Of a stretch of DNA of 64,000 nucleotides, positions 7,408 to 15,557 are shown one piece after another. Under the pieces are notes generated by a model. That model was not told where the DNA came from. It worked only from the letters and a program-made list of their open reading frames with translations, and ran no database searches. How positions within the stretch are numbered: the first letter of the stretch is position 1; each line of letters opens with the position of its first letter. This DNA is from UBA2357 sp002344625. Lineage in GTDB: Bacteria; Pseudomonadota; Gammaproteobacteria; Burkholderiales; Rhodocyclaceae. The position numbers and the translations under genes were made by a program. Location: NCBI GenBank assembly GCA_937995335.1, contig CALKIH010000060.1, forward strand, positions 115,910 to 179,909. Direction: 5' to 3'.

Positions 7408-8775
7408 ATGACTCGCCAACCGCATACGATGGACCTCGATCTCGACACACATTTCGCAAGACTCGGTGGCGACCCCACACTCGACGCGTTCCAGGCACGC
7501 CGGGCCGTGCTGCCCTGGCGCAACAAACGCCCGCTGCCAGCCGACCAGGTTCCTCATGTCTGGCGGCAATTGTCCGATGCCGGCTCGCCGTCACCCGGTC
7601 GGCTTGCCTACGTGCATGTCCCGTTTTGCGCCAACCATTGCCTGTTCTGTGGCTTCTACCGCAACGCCCACTCGGACGATGCCGCGGCGCGCTACGCCGA
7701 TCTGCTGGTCGCCGAGATCGAGCTCGATGCGCACGCCGCGCTGCCCGGCAGCGCGCCGATCGAGGCGGTCTATCTGGGCGGCGGCACGCCCAGCGCGCTC
7801 TCGGCGCACCAGCTCGAGCGCGTCCTGACCGCCTTGCGGGGCCATCTTCCGCTGTCCGAAGACTGCGAAATCACCCTGGAAGGCCGGATCACGCATTTCG
7901 ACGCCGACAAGGTCGAAGCCTGCGTGTCCGCCGGGGTCAACCGCATCTCGATCGGCATCCAGACCTTCGACACGCGGGTCCGGCGCCGCCAGGGGCGCAA
8001 GTCGTCGAGGGAAGAGGCGATCCGTTTCCTGGAGTCGCTGTGCGCGCGCAACGATGCGACCATCGTCATCGATCTGCTCTACGGGCTGCCCGGTCAGACC
8101 CCCGAGATCTGGCACGACGACCTGCGCACCGCCGTGGCGCTCGCACCCGACGGCATCGACCTGTATGGGCTGAACCTGATTCCCGGCACGCCGCTGCAGC
8201 GGTCGGTGGCCGCGGGAAAATTCCCGGTGACCTCGACTTTGTCAGATCGGGGCGAGATGTACCGCACCGGCAAGCGCGCGCTCGACGCGGCAGGCTGGGA
8301 GCAGCTCAACAACAGCCACTGGCGCCGCACACCGCGCGAACGCAGCCGCTACAACCTGCGCATCAAGGAAGGCATGGACTGCCTCGCCTATGGCTCGGGC
8401 GCGGGCGGGCAAGTCGGGCGCTACAGCTATGCCGTCACCGGCGACCTCCAGGGCTACGCCGACGCCGTGCGCGGTGGCGACAAGCCCCTGTCGGCAATCC
8501 AGGTGGCCGACGACCTGCAAGCGGCACGGCACGCGATGACGGCGGGGTTCGAAGTCGGCCGGCTCGACATGACGGTTTTCCGCGGCATCGCGCCCGCCGC
8601 CAGCCATGACGCCTGCGACACGCTACTGCGGCAATGGCATGCGGCCGGACTGCTGGATTACGACGGCCGCATTGCGATGCTGACCACCGCCGGCCGCTTC
8701 TGGTACAGCAACCTGATCTTCGCCTTCGACGACGTCCTGACGGCCGTCACCGCAGCGGCCAGCCCCTGCGCCTGA
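7408..8775 (+). CDS. hutW: anaerobic heme-degrading radical SAM methyltransferase
   Basis: A 455-residue HutW/ChuW-type radical SAM enzyme. E. coli ChuW opens the heme ring without oxygen, transferring a methyl group and giving the linear tetrapyrrole anaerobilin with iron release. The sequence has the iron-sulfur cluster motif C74-A-N-H-C78-L-F-C81, followed by YLGGGTPSAL and by NRISIGIQTFD, all typical of the HemN-related radical SAM branch. It resembles HemN but sits in a heme-uptake operon next to hutX, which favours HutW/ChuW over coproporphyrinogen dehydrogenase. ATG 7408 lies 63 bases after the Fur-type box. It is the first gene of an operon running to 12720. Confidence 0.88.
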   Translation: MTRQPHTMDLDLDTHFARLGGDPTLDAFQARRAVLPWRNKRPLPADQVPHVWRQLSDAGSPSPGRLAYVHVPFCANHCLFCGFYRNAHSDDAAARYADLLVAEIELDAHAALPGSAPIEAVYLGGGTPSALSAHQLERVLTALRGHLPLSEDCEITLEGRITHFDADKVEACVSAGVNRISIGIQTFDTRVRRRQGRKSSREEAIRFLESLCARNDATIVIDLLYGLPGQTPEIWHDDLRTAVALAPDGIDLYGLNLIPGTPLQRSVAAGKFPVTSTLSDRGEMYRTGKRALDAAGWEQLNNSHWRRTPRERSRYNLRIKEGMDCLAYGSGAGGQVGRYSYAVTGDLQGYADAVRGGDKPLSAIQVADDLQAARHAMTAGFEVGRLDMTVFRGIAPAASHDACDTLLRQWHAAGLLDYDGRIAMLTTAGRFWYSNLIFAFDDVLTAVTAAASPCA

Positions 8776-8808
8776 TTTTTCCATCCAACACGACGCGAGC
8801 AGACCACC

Positions 8809-9339
8809 ATGAGCCTCTCCCACCCTTCTCCCGACCTCGACGCCCTTCGCCGCGAGCTTGCCGACAACCCCGGCGGCATTCTCGAATCGACGGCCACGCA
8901 GCACGGCCTGCCATTACAGACGGTGGTGGAATTGCTGCCCCGGCCGATGTGGGCGCGCGCCCCGGGCGAGCTCTTCGTCGACGTCATGCAAGACCTCAGC
9001 GAGTGGGGCAGCGTGACCGTGATCGCCCACACCCGCGACATCATCCTCGAGGTCGAAGCTCCCGTGCCACCGGGCAAGCTCGCCCATGGTTTCTACAACC
9101 TGCATGGCGACAGCCCGATCGGCGGCCACCTGCGCGCCGACCACTGCAAGGCCATCGTGTTCCTGCGCCGGCCCTTCATGGGCAAGGAATCGGCATCCAT
9201 CCAGTTCTTCAACGCCGAGGGTGAGTCGATGTTCAAGGTGTTCGTCGGGCGCGACGACAAGCGCGCCCTGAAGTCGGCGCAACTCGAGCGCTTCGAACAG
9301 TTGAAGGCGCGCCTGGCCGAGCAGGCGGAAACGGCCTGA
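8809..9339 (+). CDS. hutX: heme utilization cytosolic carrier HutX
   Basis: A 176-residue HutX/ChuX family protein, a small cytosolic heme-binding carrier that is thought to hand heme to the degrading enzyme. Recognisable segments include VVELLPRPMWARAPGELFVDVM near the N-terminus, DIILEVEAPVPPGKLAHGFYNLHGDSPIGGHL in the core (quoted as family features spanning about 83-115) and VFLRRPFMGKESASIQFFN near 125-145. It lies 33 bases after hutW with AGCAGACCACC just before the ATG, so it is clearly in the same transcript. Length matches the family (about 165-175). Confidence 0.88.
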   Translation: MSLSHPSPDLDALRRELADNPGGILESTATQHGLPLQTVVELLPRPMWARAPGELFVDVMQDLSEWGSVTVIAHTRDIILEVEAPVPPGKLAHGFYNLHGDSPIGGHLRADHCKAIVFLRRPFMGKESASIQFFNAEGESMFKVFVGRDDKRALKSAQLERFEQLKARLAEQAETA

Positions 9340-9410
9340 GATGACCCGCCCCCTCACCCTCACTTCGTTCGCGGAGGGCCGCCCTGGCGCGGCCCGGCGG
9401 GAGACCTGAC

Positions 9411-10085
9411 ATGAACACGACCGTGATCTTCGGCGCGCGCTCGGGCATCGGCCTGCATCTGGCACGGCGCCTGCGCGCGAACGGCGTCACCGTTTGCGCG
9501 ATGCTGCGGCCCGGGACGGATGCAACCGACCTGGAAGCGCTCGGTGTCCGCATCAGCCGCGGCGATGCCTTCTCGACCACCGACATCGATGCCGCGCTCG
9601 ACCTGGCGGGCAGCGACCGGTTCGACGTGGTCTCGACCATCGGCGGGCGCCGCGAAGACGGCCGCTTCGCCGACGAGGACGGCAACATCAACATCGCCGA
9701 GCGTGCCGTCGCGCGTGGCGCCGATCGCTTCGTGCTGGTCACCTCGATCGGCTGCGGCGAGATGGCGCCCTACCGGTCCGAGCGCGCCATCGCCGCCTTC
9801 GGCGCCGCGGTGGACGCCAAGACCCGCGCCGAGAACCATCTGAGGCAACTCATGCCGTCCGCCACCCTGATCCGCCCCGGCGGCCTGTACTCGGAACCGG
9901 CCAGCGGCCGCGCCATCCTCAGCGACGATGCGCAGATGCACGGTTTCGTCCATCGCGAGGACGTTGCCATCCTGCTCGAGCGGGTGCTGCGCGATCCGGC
10001 CACGCGCGGTTGCGCCCTCGCCGCGGTGGATGCCGACCAGGCCCGCTCGGTCAATCCCATTCAGCCGTTCCCCCTCGCCGGATGA
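9411..10085 (+). CDS. NAD(P)-binding reductase, ChuY-like
   Basis: A 224-residue Rossmann-fold protein of the atypical short-chain dehydrogenase (NmrA/biliverdin-reductase-B) type. The dinucleotide motif is G8-A-R-S-G12-I-G14 at the N-terminus, and LVTSIGCGEMAP and AENHLRQLMPSATLIRPGGLYSEP follow as in NAD(P)H-binding reductases. In E. coli O157, chuW-chuX-chuY occur together and ChuY reduces anaerobilin, so this position directly after hutX suggests the same role. The function is therefore inferred from fold plus context. It lies 71 bases after hutX with a GGGAGACCTGAC leader before the ATG, and its stop is followed almost at once by the next small gene. Confidence 0.75.
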   Translation: MNTTVIFGARSGIGLHLARRLRANGVTVCAMLRPGTDATDLEALGVRISRGDAFSTTDIDAALDLAGSDRFDVVSTIGGRREDGRFADEDGNINIAERAVARGADRFVLVTSIGCGEMAPYRSERAIAAFGAAVDAKTRAENHLRQLMPSATLIRPGGLYSEPASGRAILSDDAQMHGFVHREDVAILLERVLRDPATRGCALAAVDADQARSVNPIQPFPLAG

Positions 10086-10114
10086 CCCGGCCGCACGACA
10101 CGAGAGACCATGCA

Positions 10115-10471
10115 ATGAACCTCGGTTTTCTGATGATCATCCTGACCCTGGCCGGCGAGGGCCAGTACTCCGCCGCCTTCGTCAACACCGCCACGCTGGA
10201 AGAATGCGAGCGACGCGCCGCCGCGGTGCGCGCCATCCTCGAGAACGGCAACACCCCCATCGCGGCGATGGTCTGCCGGGCGGCCGAAGCCACCTTCCAG
10301 CCCTTCGCCCACGGCGGGGACGCGTCCGCCCCGCGGCACGCCTATGTCGTCGCCTACGACGAACACACGGCGACCGTCGCCAAGGTCGCCGCCTGCGGCG
10401 AAGCGACGCCGTCCCAGCCCGGGCACTACTGCGCCACCTCGACCCAGGACTTGCTGCCGGCGCCGCACTGA
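10115..10471 (+). CDS. small unknown exported protein of the heme operon
   Basis: A 118-residue protein I do not recognise. It has a short hydrophobic N-terminus (MNLGFLMIILTLAGEGQ) that could be a signal peptide or membrane anchor, then about 100 mostly polar residues with four cysteines (one near residue 31, the others later). That pattern fits a small disulfide-bonded periplasmic protein. The ATG at 10115 is chosen because it begins the hydrophobic stretch. An earlier in-frame ATG at 10082 overlaps the chuY-like stop and would add 11 charged residues. It lies inside the Fur-controlled operon between the reductase and the receptor, so a role in heme handling is likely but unproven. Confidence 0.65.
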   Translation: MNLGFLMIILTLAGEGQYSAAFVNTATLEECERRAAAVRAILENGNTPIAAMVCRAAEATFQPFAHGGDASAPRHAYVVAYDEHTATVAKVAACGEATPSQPGHYCATSTQDLLPAPH

Positions 10472-10548
10472 GGCCCGCGACGGCGACACCAGACCAGGCG
10501 CAGCCGCTGCGCCGCCGAACACCCAGACACAGCCCGGAGCACAGCACC

Positions 10549-12720
10549 ATGAAGCGCACACCCACATCGACCGTCCGCGCGCGCGCGCCCTCACCACAAA
10601 CACCCACGCCCAGGCGGCTACGCTCGGCACTGCTCGCGGCGACCGTGCCGTTGGCGCTCATCGGCACCGCCCGCGCCCAGGACGGCGCGACCTGGCTCGA
10701 CACCCTCACCGTGATCGGCACCCGCACCGCGGTGTCGGTGCAGGACAACCCCGCCTCGGTGACCGTCGTCGACCGCGAACAGATCGAGCGCAGCGCGCCC
10801 GCCAGCATCGCCGAACTCTTGCGCGACGTGCCGGGTGTGCAGGTGGTCGATTCGTCCGCCCCCGGCATGCAGCGCCTGCGCATTCGCGGCGAATCGTCGC
10901 GGCGCGTCACCATCCTGGTCGACGGGCAGGAGATCACCGACCACTCGACCTTCGGCACGCCGATCCTGATCGACCCGTCCAACGTCGAGCGCATCGAGGT
11001 ACTGCGTGGCCCGGCATCGGTGCTCCACGGCGCCAAGGCGATCGGCGGCGTGGTCAACATCATCACCCGGCGCGGCGCCGACAAGCCCTTCGAGGCCGAA
11101 ATCGGCGGCAGCTACTACTCGGGCACGGCCGGCTGGCAGGGATGGGGCGCGCTGTCGGGCACCCAGGGCAACGTCGACTACCGGCTGTCGGGCGGGCTCG
11201 ACGACCATGGCGACCGCCGCGTCCCGAAGGGCCGCTACAGCGACAACGGCCGGCTCGACGGTACGTCCTTCGACAACGACAACATCTCGGGGCATCTGGG
11301 CTACACCTTCGGCGCGGCACGCAACCACTATGTCTCGGTGAAGGCCACGCAGCACCGCCTGTCCACCGAAAGCTGGACCGACCCCTCGCTGCTGTCGGGG
11401 ACGACGCGAAGCTTTCTGATCGACCTGCCCCAGCGCGACCTGCGCAAGGTCGGCTTTTACTACGAGGGCAAGGATCTCGCCCCCGTGGTCCGGCAGGTCC
11501 ATCTCGACGTCTACCACCAGACCGTCGACCGCCTGTTCCTCAACGAAGTGGTCACCGCGCCGGGTATCTTCCCCGGAAACATCAAGGTCGCGACCACTTC
11601 CGACGACGAGAACGTGAACTGGGGCGGCACGGCCCAGGTCGACCTGCAGTTCCACCCCGACCACTACACCATCGTCGGCCTGCAGTATCTCGCCGACGAA
11701 CTGACCACCGCCAAGACCAGCCGCCGCACTTCCACCGTGCCGATCGTGCCCAACACCTATTCGGAAAGCCTGGACGACGCCGAGATCCGCACGACGTCGG
11801 CATTCGCGCAGAACGAATGGTCCTTCGCCGACGACTTCACGCTGATCGCCGGCCTGCGCTACTACCGCACCGAAACCGCACTGAACCATACGACCGACCC
11901 CAACCGCAGCGGCCATGAGGGCAGGCGCGACAGCAGCTTCGTCACCTCCGCCGGCCTGACCTATACCGGCCTCGACAACACGACGCTGCGGGCGCTCTAC
12001 TCCGAGGGCTACATCACGCCGACGCTGCTGCAATTGTTCACCGACACGACGCCCGCCGGCCAGATGCTGTACGGCAACCCGCTCCTCGACCCCGAAACCT
12101 CGCGCAACTTCGAGATCGGCGCGCGCTACAACGCCGGCCCGCTCGCACTGGATGTCACCGCCTTCTACACCGAGGCGGAGGACTACATCACCACCATGTC
12201 GTGCAGCGCCGCCCCGGTCGCCTGCCCGACCTACGGCACCCTGCCCGTGCGCACGATTCACGTAAACGCCAACGAGGCCCAGACCTACGGTATCGAGCTG
12301 ACCGCCGACTACACGCTGGCCGGCACGATGCTCACGCCTTACGTGACCGGTGCCTGGATGCGGCGCAATCTCGAATTCACCGATTTTTCGACCTACCACA
12401 GCGACACGCCCTCGCTGTCCGGCCGGCTCGGCGTGCGCTGGGAAGGCCAGGTCGCCCAGCGTGCGGTCTGGAGCGACGTCTTCGTGCGGGCGGCCACCCG
12501 GACCTCACAGGAGGAGAGAACCGGCACCACCGCCACCATCGACCGCCTGCCCGGCTACGGCACGCTCAACCTCGCCGTCGGCGGCGCACTCGACGACAAC
12601 GACAGGTTTCGCTATGCGATCGGCCTCAACAACATTTTCGACAAGGAGTACCGCTCGTCCTTCAGCGAGATTCCGGGAACCGGCCGAAACATCGAAGTCA
12701 CCGCGCGGATGACATTCTGA
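10549..12720 (+). CDS. TonB-dependent heme/hemoglobin receptor
   Basis: A 723-residue outer-membrane receptor. The signal peptide is long (about 1-43, ending A-R-A) and preceded by a basic Pro/Thr-rich extension. A TonB-box-like DTLTVIG is at 51-57. The plug domain runs about 60-170 (ASIAELLRDVPGVQVV, LRIRGESSRRVTILVDG, GPASVLHGAKAIGGVVNIIT) and the beta-barrel ends with the required C-terminal Phe (ARMTF). Family features match the hemoglobin/transferrin/lactoferrin receptor group; the operon context makes heme or a hemoprotein the likely ligand. The ATG at 10549 is preceded by CGGAGC. It is the last gene of the Fur-controlled operon. TonB, ExbB and ExbD are not in the window. Confidence 0.88.
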   Translation: MKRTPTSTVRARAPSPQTPTPRRLRSALLAATVPLALIGTARAQDGATWLDTLTVIGTRTAVSVQDNPASVTVVDREQIERSAPASIAELLRDVPGVQVVDSSAPGMQRLRIRGESSRRVTILVDGQEITDHSTFGTPILIDPSNVERIEVLRGPASVLHGAKAIGGVVNIITRRGADKPFEAEIGGSYYSGTAGWQGWGALSGTQGNVDYRLSGGLDDHGDRRVPKGRYSDNGRLDGTSFDNDNISGHLGYTFGAARNHYVSVKATQHRLSTESWTDPSLLSGTTRSFLIDLPQRDLRKVGFYYEGKDLAPVVRQVHLDVYHQTVDRLFLNEVVTAPGIFPGNIKVATTSDDENVNWGGTAQVDLQFHPDHYTIVGLQYLADELTTAKTSRRTSTVPIVPNTYSESLDDAEIRTTSAFAQNEWSFADDFTLIAGLRYYRTETALNHTTDPNRSGHEGRRDSSFVTSAGLTYTGLDNTTLRALYSEGYITPTLLQLFTDTTPAGQMLYGNPLLDPETSRNFEIGARYNAGPLALDVTAFYTEAEDYITTMSCSAAPVACPTYGTLPVRTIHVNANEAQTYGIELTADYTLAGTMLTPYVTGAWMRRNLEFTDFSTYHSDTPSLSGRLGVRWEGQVAQRAVWSDVFVRAATRTSQEERTGTTATIDRLPGYGTLNLAVGGALDDNDRFRYAIGLNNIFDKEYRSSFSEIPGTGRNIEVTARMTF

Positions 12721-12813
12721 CGCGCCCGCCCTCAAACTGGCACAATTGGGGCTCAGACGGGGCGCGACCGGCCGCCCCGCATGACGCCACCGCCCCATTC
12801 CGATGCCAAGAAC

Positions 12814-13590
12814 ATGAGAATCGCCACCTGGAACGTCAACTCGCTCAAAGTACGCCTTCCCCACGTGCTCGACTGGCTGGCGGAAAACCGGCCCGATGCC
12901 TTGTGCCTGCAGGAACTCAAGTGCGAAGACAAGGCTTTCCCGATGGCCGAACTCGAGGCGGCGGGCTACCGCGCGGTGATCAACGGCCAGAAGACCTATA
13001 ACGGCGTAGCCATTCTGGCGCCCGTCGCGCCCACCGACGTGGTGTGCGACATCCCCGGTTTCGAAGACCCGCAAAAGCGCATCGTCGCGGCGACGGTCGC
13101 GGGCGTGCGGATAATCTGCGGCTATTTTCCGAACGGCCAGGCGGTCGGCTCCGACAAGTTCGAGTACAAGCTGCGCTGGCTCGCGGCCCTGACCGACTGG
13201 GTGCGCGACGAGATGAGCCGGCACACACGCCTGGTGCTCGCCGGCGACTTCAACATCGCGCCCGAAACGCGCGACGCCCATCCCGACTGGAAGGACGAGA
13301 TCCATGTGTCGGCGCCCGAGCGCGCCGCATTCGCCGCGCTCGTCGAGTTGGGGCTGCTCGATGCGTTTCGCCTGTTCGAGCAGCCGGAGCGCAGCTTTTC
13401 GTGGTGGGACTACCGGATGCTGGCGTTCAGGCGCAACTTCGGCCTGCGGATCGACCATGTGTTGATTTCGCCCGCGCTGGGTGCGCATTGCACCCGCTGC
13501 ACCATCGACAAGGCGCCGAGAAAGCTGGAGCGCCCATCCGACCATGCGCCGGTACTCGCCGAATTCGATACCGTCGAACCGTCGTCCTGA
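12814..13590 (+). CDS. xthA: exodeoxyribonuclease III
   Basis: A 258-residue DNA-repair nuclease of the exonuclease III/AP-endonuclease family, cutting at abasic sites and removing 3' blocks. The full motif set is present: TWNVNS (Asn7), LQELK with metal-binding Glu34, the GDFNIAPETRD catalytic block, the RIDHVLIS segment and the final SDHAPV with the catalytic His. I start at ATG 12814, where the conserved MRIATWN begins; an in-frame ATG 33 bases upstream adds 11 residues of poor quality. Length is normal for the family. It stands as a single gene between the heme operon and the Crp-like regulator. Confidence 0.95.
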   Translation: MRIATWNVNSLKVRLPHVLDWLAENRPDALCLQELKCEDKAFPMAELEAAGYRAVINGQKTYNGVAILAPVAPTDVVCDIPGFEDPQKRIVAATVAGVRIICGYFPNGQAVGSDKFEYKLRWLAALTDWVRDEMSRHTRLVLAGDFNIAPETRDAHPDWKDEIHVSAPERAAFAALVELGLLDAFRLFEQPERSFSWWDYRMLAFRRNFGLRIDHVLISPALGAHCTRCTIDKAPRKLERPSDHAPVLAEFDTVEPSS

Positions 13591-13653
13591 ACCCGGGCAC
13601 GACGCCGGCGCGGGATCGATCCGTACTCAGCGCCGTGGATAGGAGATAGTCCA

Positions 13654-14331
13654 GTGAACCTCGATGCGACCCATCTTGCCCGGCTTGCACAACGCTACCC
13701 GATGCTCGCGCAACTGCCACCCGCGAGCCGTGCGCGCCTGGCTGAAGCAAGCCACTGGGCCAGCGTGCCGGCCGGTCAGATCCTGTTCGACGACCATCAG
13801 GCCTGCCAGGGGTTTCCGTTCGTGATCGAAGGCTCGGTGAGGGTGATCAAGTACGCACCCAACGGTCGCGAGCTACCGCTCTACCGGGTCACGCCCGGGG
13901 AGACCTGCATCATCTCATCGTCATGTCTGCTGGGGCGCGAGAACTACAACGCGCGCGGCATCGCCGAATCCGCCACCGAGTTGATGCTGTTGCCCCGCGA
14001 GGCGTTCGATGCGTTGCTGGGCGAGCCGGCGTTTCGCGATTTCGTGTTCCACCTGTTTGCGCACCGCATGGCCGACCTGATGCAGTTGATCGAGGAGGTC
14101 GCCTTCCAGCGTCTCGACCAGCGGCTCGCCGCCTTGCTGCTGGGCAAAGGCCGCGTGCTGCATGTCACCCACCAGCAACTGGCCGATGAACTGGGCAGCG
14201 TGCGCGAATTCGTCAGCCGGCTGCTGAAGGGCCTCGCCGCGCAAGGGCTGGTACGCCTGTCCCGCGAGCAGATCGAGATACTCGACCCCGCCGGCCTGCG
14301 CAAACTGGCGAGCGACGGCCACCAGGATTGA
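13654..14331 (+). CDS. Crp/Fnr-family transcription regulator
   Basis: A 225-residue regulator of the Crp/Fnr superfamily. The N-terminal effector domain is about 20-135 with a GxI/V-RVIKYAPNGRELPLYRV beta-roll. A dimer helix follows at about 137-160, and a winged helix at 165-205. The recognition helix reads S-V-R184-E185-F-V-S-R189, which has the Arg-Glu...Arg pattern of Crp (TGTGA readers) rather than the Fnr pattern. It lacks the N-terminal four-cysteine cluster of Fnr but has Cys51, Cys85 and Cys91 in or near the sensing domain. The start is GTG 13654 with AGGAG at 13641-13645. A Crp-geometry palindrome lies just downstream, before the DUF2892 gene. Confidence 0.85.
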   Translation: MNLDATHLARLAQRYPMLAQLPPASRARLAEASHWASVPAGQILFDDHQACQGFPFVIEGSVRVIKYAPNGRELPLYRVTPGETCIISSSCLLGRENYNARGIAESATELMLLPREAFDALLGEPAFRDFVFHLFAHRMADLMQLIEEVAFQRLDQRLAALLLGKGRVLHVTHQQLADELGSVREFVSRLLKGLAAQGLVRLSREQIEILDPAGLRKLASDGHQD

Positions 14332-14359
14332 GGCAAGTCCTCGTGGAGGCCGGTGCGCT

Positions 14360-14377
14360 CTGTAACCCAGGTTACAG
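14360..14377. promoter_or_regulatory. Crp/Fnr-type operator
   Basis: An 18-base palindrome, ctgtaacc-ca-ggttacag, with perfect 8-base arms. Read as TGTAA-N6-TTACA it has exactly the arm spacing of Crp/Fnr operators. A -10-like TCAAAT at 14398-14403 would put the start of transcription near 14410, 41.5 bases from the operator centre, the classical activator position. The gene for a Crp/Fnr regulator ends 28 bases upstream and a DUF2892 gene starts 66 bases downstream. Confidence 0.72.
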
Positions 14378-14443
14378 ACGCGGGGACGGTGCTGCGGTCA
14401 AATGGCCCCACCCTAACCCGAGCGCAAGCAGGAGCTTCAAATC

Positions 14444-14638
14444 ATGAAATCAAACGTTGGCGGTATCGACAAGATTCTTCGCATCGCGGCCGGCCTGGTG
14501 CTGATCGTGCTGGCCATCATGGGCATCGGCGCGCCCTGGACCTATATCGGCATCGTGCCGCTCGTCACCGGGCTGATGGGCTGGTGCCCGGCCTATACCC
14601 TGCTGGGGGTCAACACCTGCCCCCTGACGAAGAACTGA
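14444..14638 (+). CDS. DUF2892 small inner-membrane protein
   Basis: A 64-residue DUF2892 protein with two hydrophobic segments (about 11-29 and 33-52). It carries the family signature at the start (NVGGIDKILRIAAGL) and the G-W-C-P-A-Y-T-L-L-G-V-N-T-C-P end, with both cysteines. Such domains also form the C-terminus of the rhodanese YgaP. The function of stand-alone copies is not established; links to sulfur or redox stress are proposed for relatives. The ATG has AGGAG 9 bases upstream. A Crp/Fnr-type operator precedes it and a hairpin follows it, so it appears to be a single-gene regulated unit. Confidence 0.85.
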   Translation: MKSNVGGIDKILRIAAGLVLIVLAIMGIGAPWTYIGIVPLVTGLMGWCPAYTLLGVNTCPLTKN

Positions 14639-14682
14639 AATCCGGACATCCCGCCGGCGCAACACCGGTCGGATTCAATGCG

Positions 14683-14710
14683 AAGGCCGGGCATGCCCGG
14701 CCTTCTTCAT
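14683..14710 (+). terminator. terminator after the DUF2892 gene
   Basis: Perfect 10-base arms (14683-14692 and 14695-14704) form a very GC-rich stem followed by a short, imperfect T-rich tail. It separates the DUF2892 gene from the converging PEP-CTERM gene ending at 14747. Confidence 0.65.
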
Positions 14711-14746
14711 GCATGCCGCGGCACACGGGCAAAACCCGCAGTGGCC

Positions 14747-15517
14747 TCAGCCCTTGTTGCGTCGGGTCAGACCCAGCGCCGCCAGCGCAAGCGTCAGCAG
14801 CGCCAGCGGGGCCGGTTCGGGCACTTCGGACGCCGGCGGGGGATCAGCCGTGATCATGTCCTGGGCGCCCGCCGCCTCGAACGTCATGGTGTAGCGCTGC
14901 TCGAGACTCTTCGCCAGCGGGATCGCGGCGAAGAAGTCATCGACCCATTTCTTGGTCCCGTTCTCCACGCTCTGCGCCGAGAACGAACCGTCTCCAAGGC
15001 TCCACGCATCACCGGTTTCGTAGCGGCTCTCCCAGATGCCGAGCTGGATGGCCGCGCCCTGCAAACCGCTCAGCGGCTTGACCCAGGCATAGGGGTCGAG
15101 CCAGTCGTTGCTGTTGCCGTTCATCACGTAGTTGACCGCGCCGAGAAAATCGAGCGTCTTGGCGGTCGCGCCGTTGAAGTTGATGTTGTAGGTCACGACC
15201 TGCCCACCCCCGATCGACTCGTAGAGGTCGTAACAGAACATGTAGACGTCGTCGACGCCGGCCACGAAGATGCTCTCGTCGACCCCGTTCAACTCGGACG
15301 CAGCGCCACTGAAACGACCGGCCGCAACGGTCGAAGTCGATTGCCCCCCGCCGCTCTGCTTCGGGAACTTGATCGTGACGGTGTCTGAGGTCGCGCCGCT
15401 GCCGGCCTGGAAATCCCCGAAGATCGGGTTGTCGAAAGTGATCTTGACCGTTGCAGCGCCCGCGCTACCGACACCGGCGAGCAACGCTGCAGCAAGCATG
15501 GATTTGACGAATTTCAT
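14747..15517 (-). CDS. PEP-CTERM sorting-domain protein
   Basis: A 256-residue exported protein. Residues 1-22 are a signal peptide (hydrophobic core, ending G-S-A-G-A-A). The last 25 residues (232-256) are a PEP-CTERM sorting signal: V-P-E-P, a hydrophobic helix, and a basic T-R-R-N-K-G tail. Such proteins are cut by an exosortase and placed in the cell surface or extracellular matrix with exopolysaccharide. The body (about 23-225) is beta-rich, Gly/Asn/Asp-rich and has no catalytic motif I recognise. I start at ATG 15517, which begins the signal peptide; a longer frame adds 20 residues. The gene is isolated, about 45 kb from the prsKRT genes, and has a sigma-54-like promoter. Confidence 0.88.
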   Translation of the reverse strand: MKFVKSMLAAALLAGVGSAGAATVKITFDNPIFGDFQAGSGATSDTVTIKFPKQSGGGQSTSTVAAGRFSGAASELNGVDESIFVAGVDDVYMFCYDLYESIGGGQVVTYNINFNGATAKTLDFLGAVNYVMNGNSNDWLDPYAWVKPLSGLQGAAIQLGIWESRYETGDAWSLGDGSFSAQSVENGTKKWVDDFFAAIPLAKSLEQRYTMTFEAAGAQDMITADPPPASEVPEPAPLALLTLALAALGLTRRNKG

Positions 15518-15557
15518 TGTTTTACCCTGCATTCTCGTTGATTGGATGCAGGTTAAT

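Noticed and set aside
12735..12752. TGGCAC upstream of xthA, the first half of a sigma-54 promoter
   Set aside because: The second half lacks GC at the right distance, so the match is coincidental.
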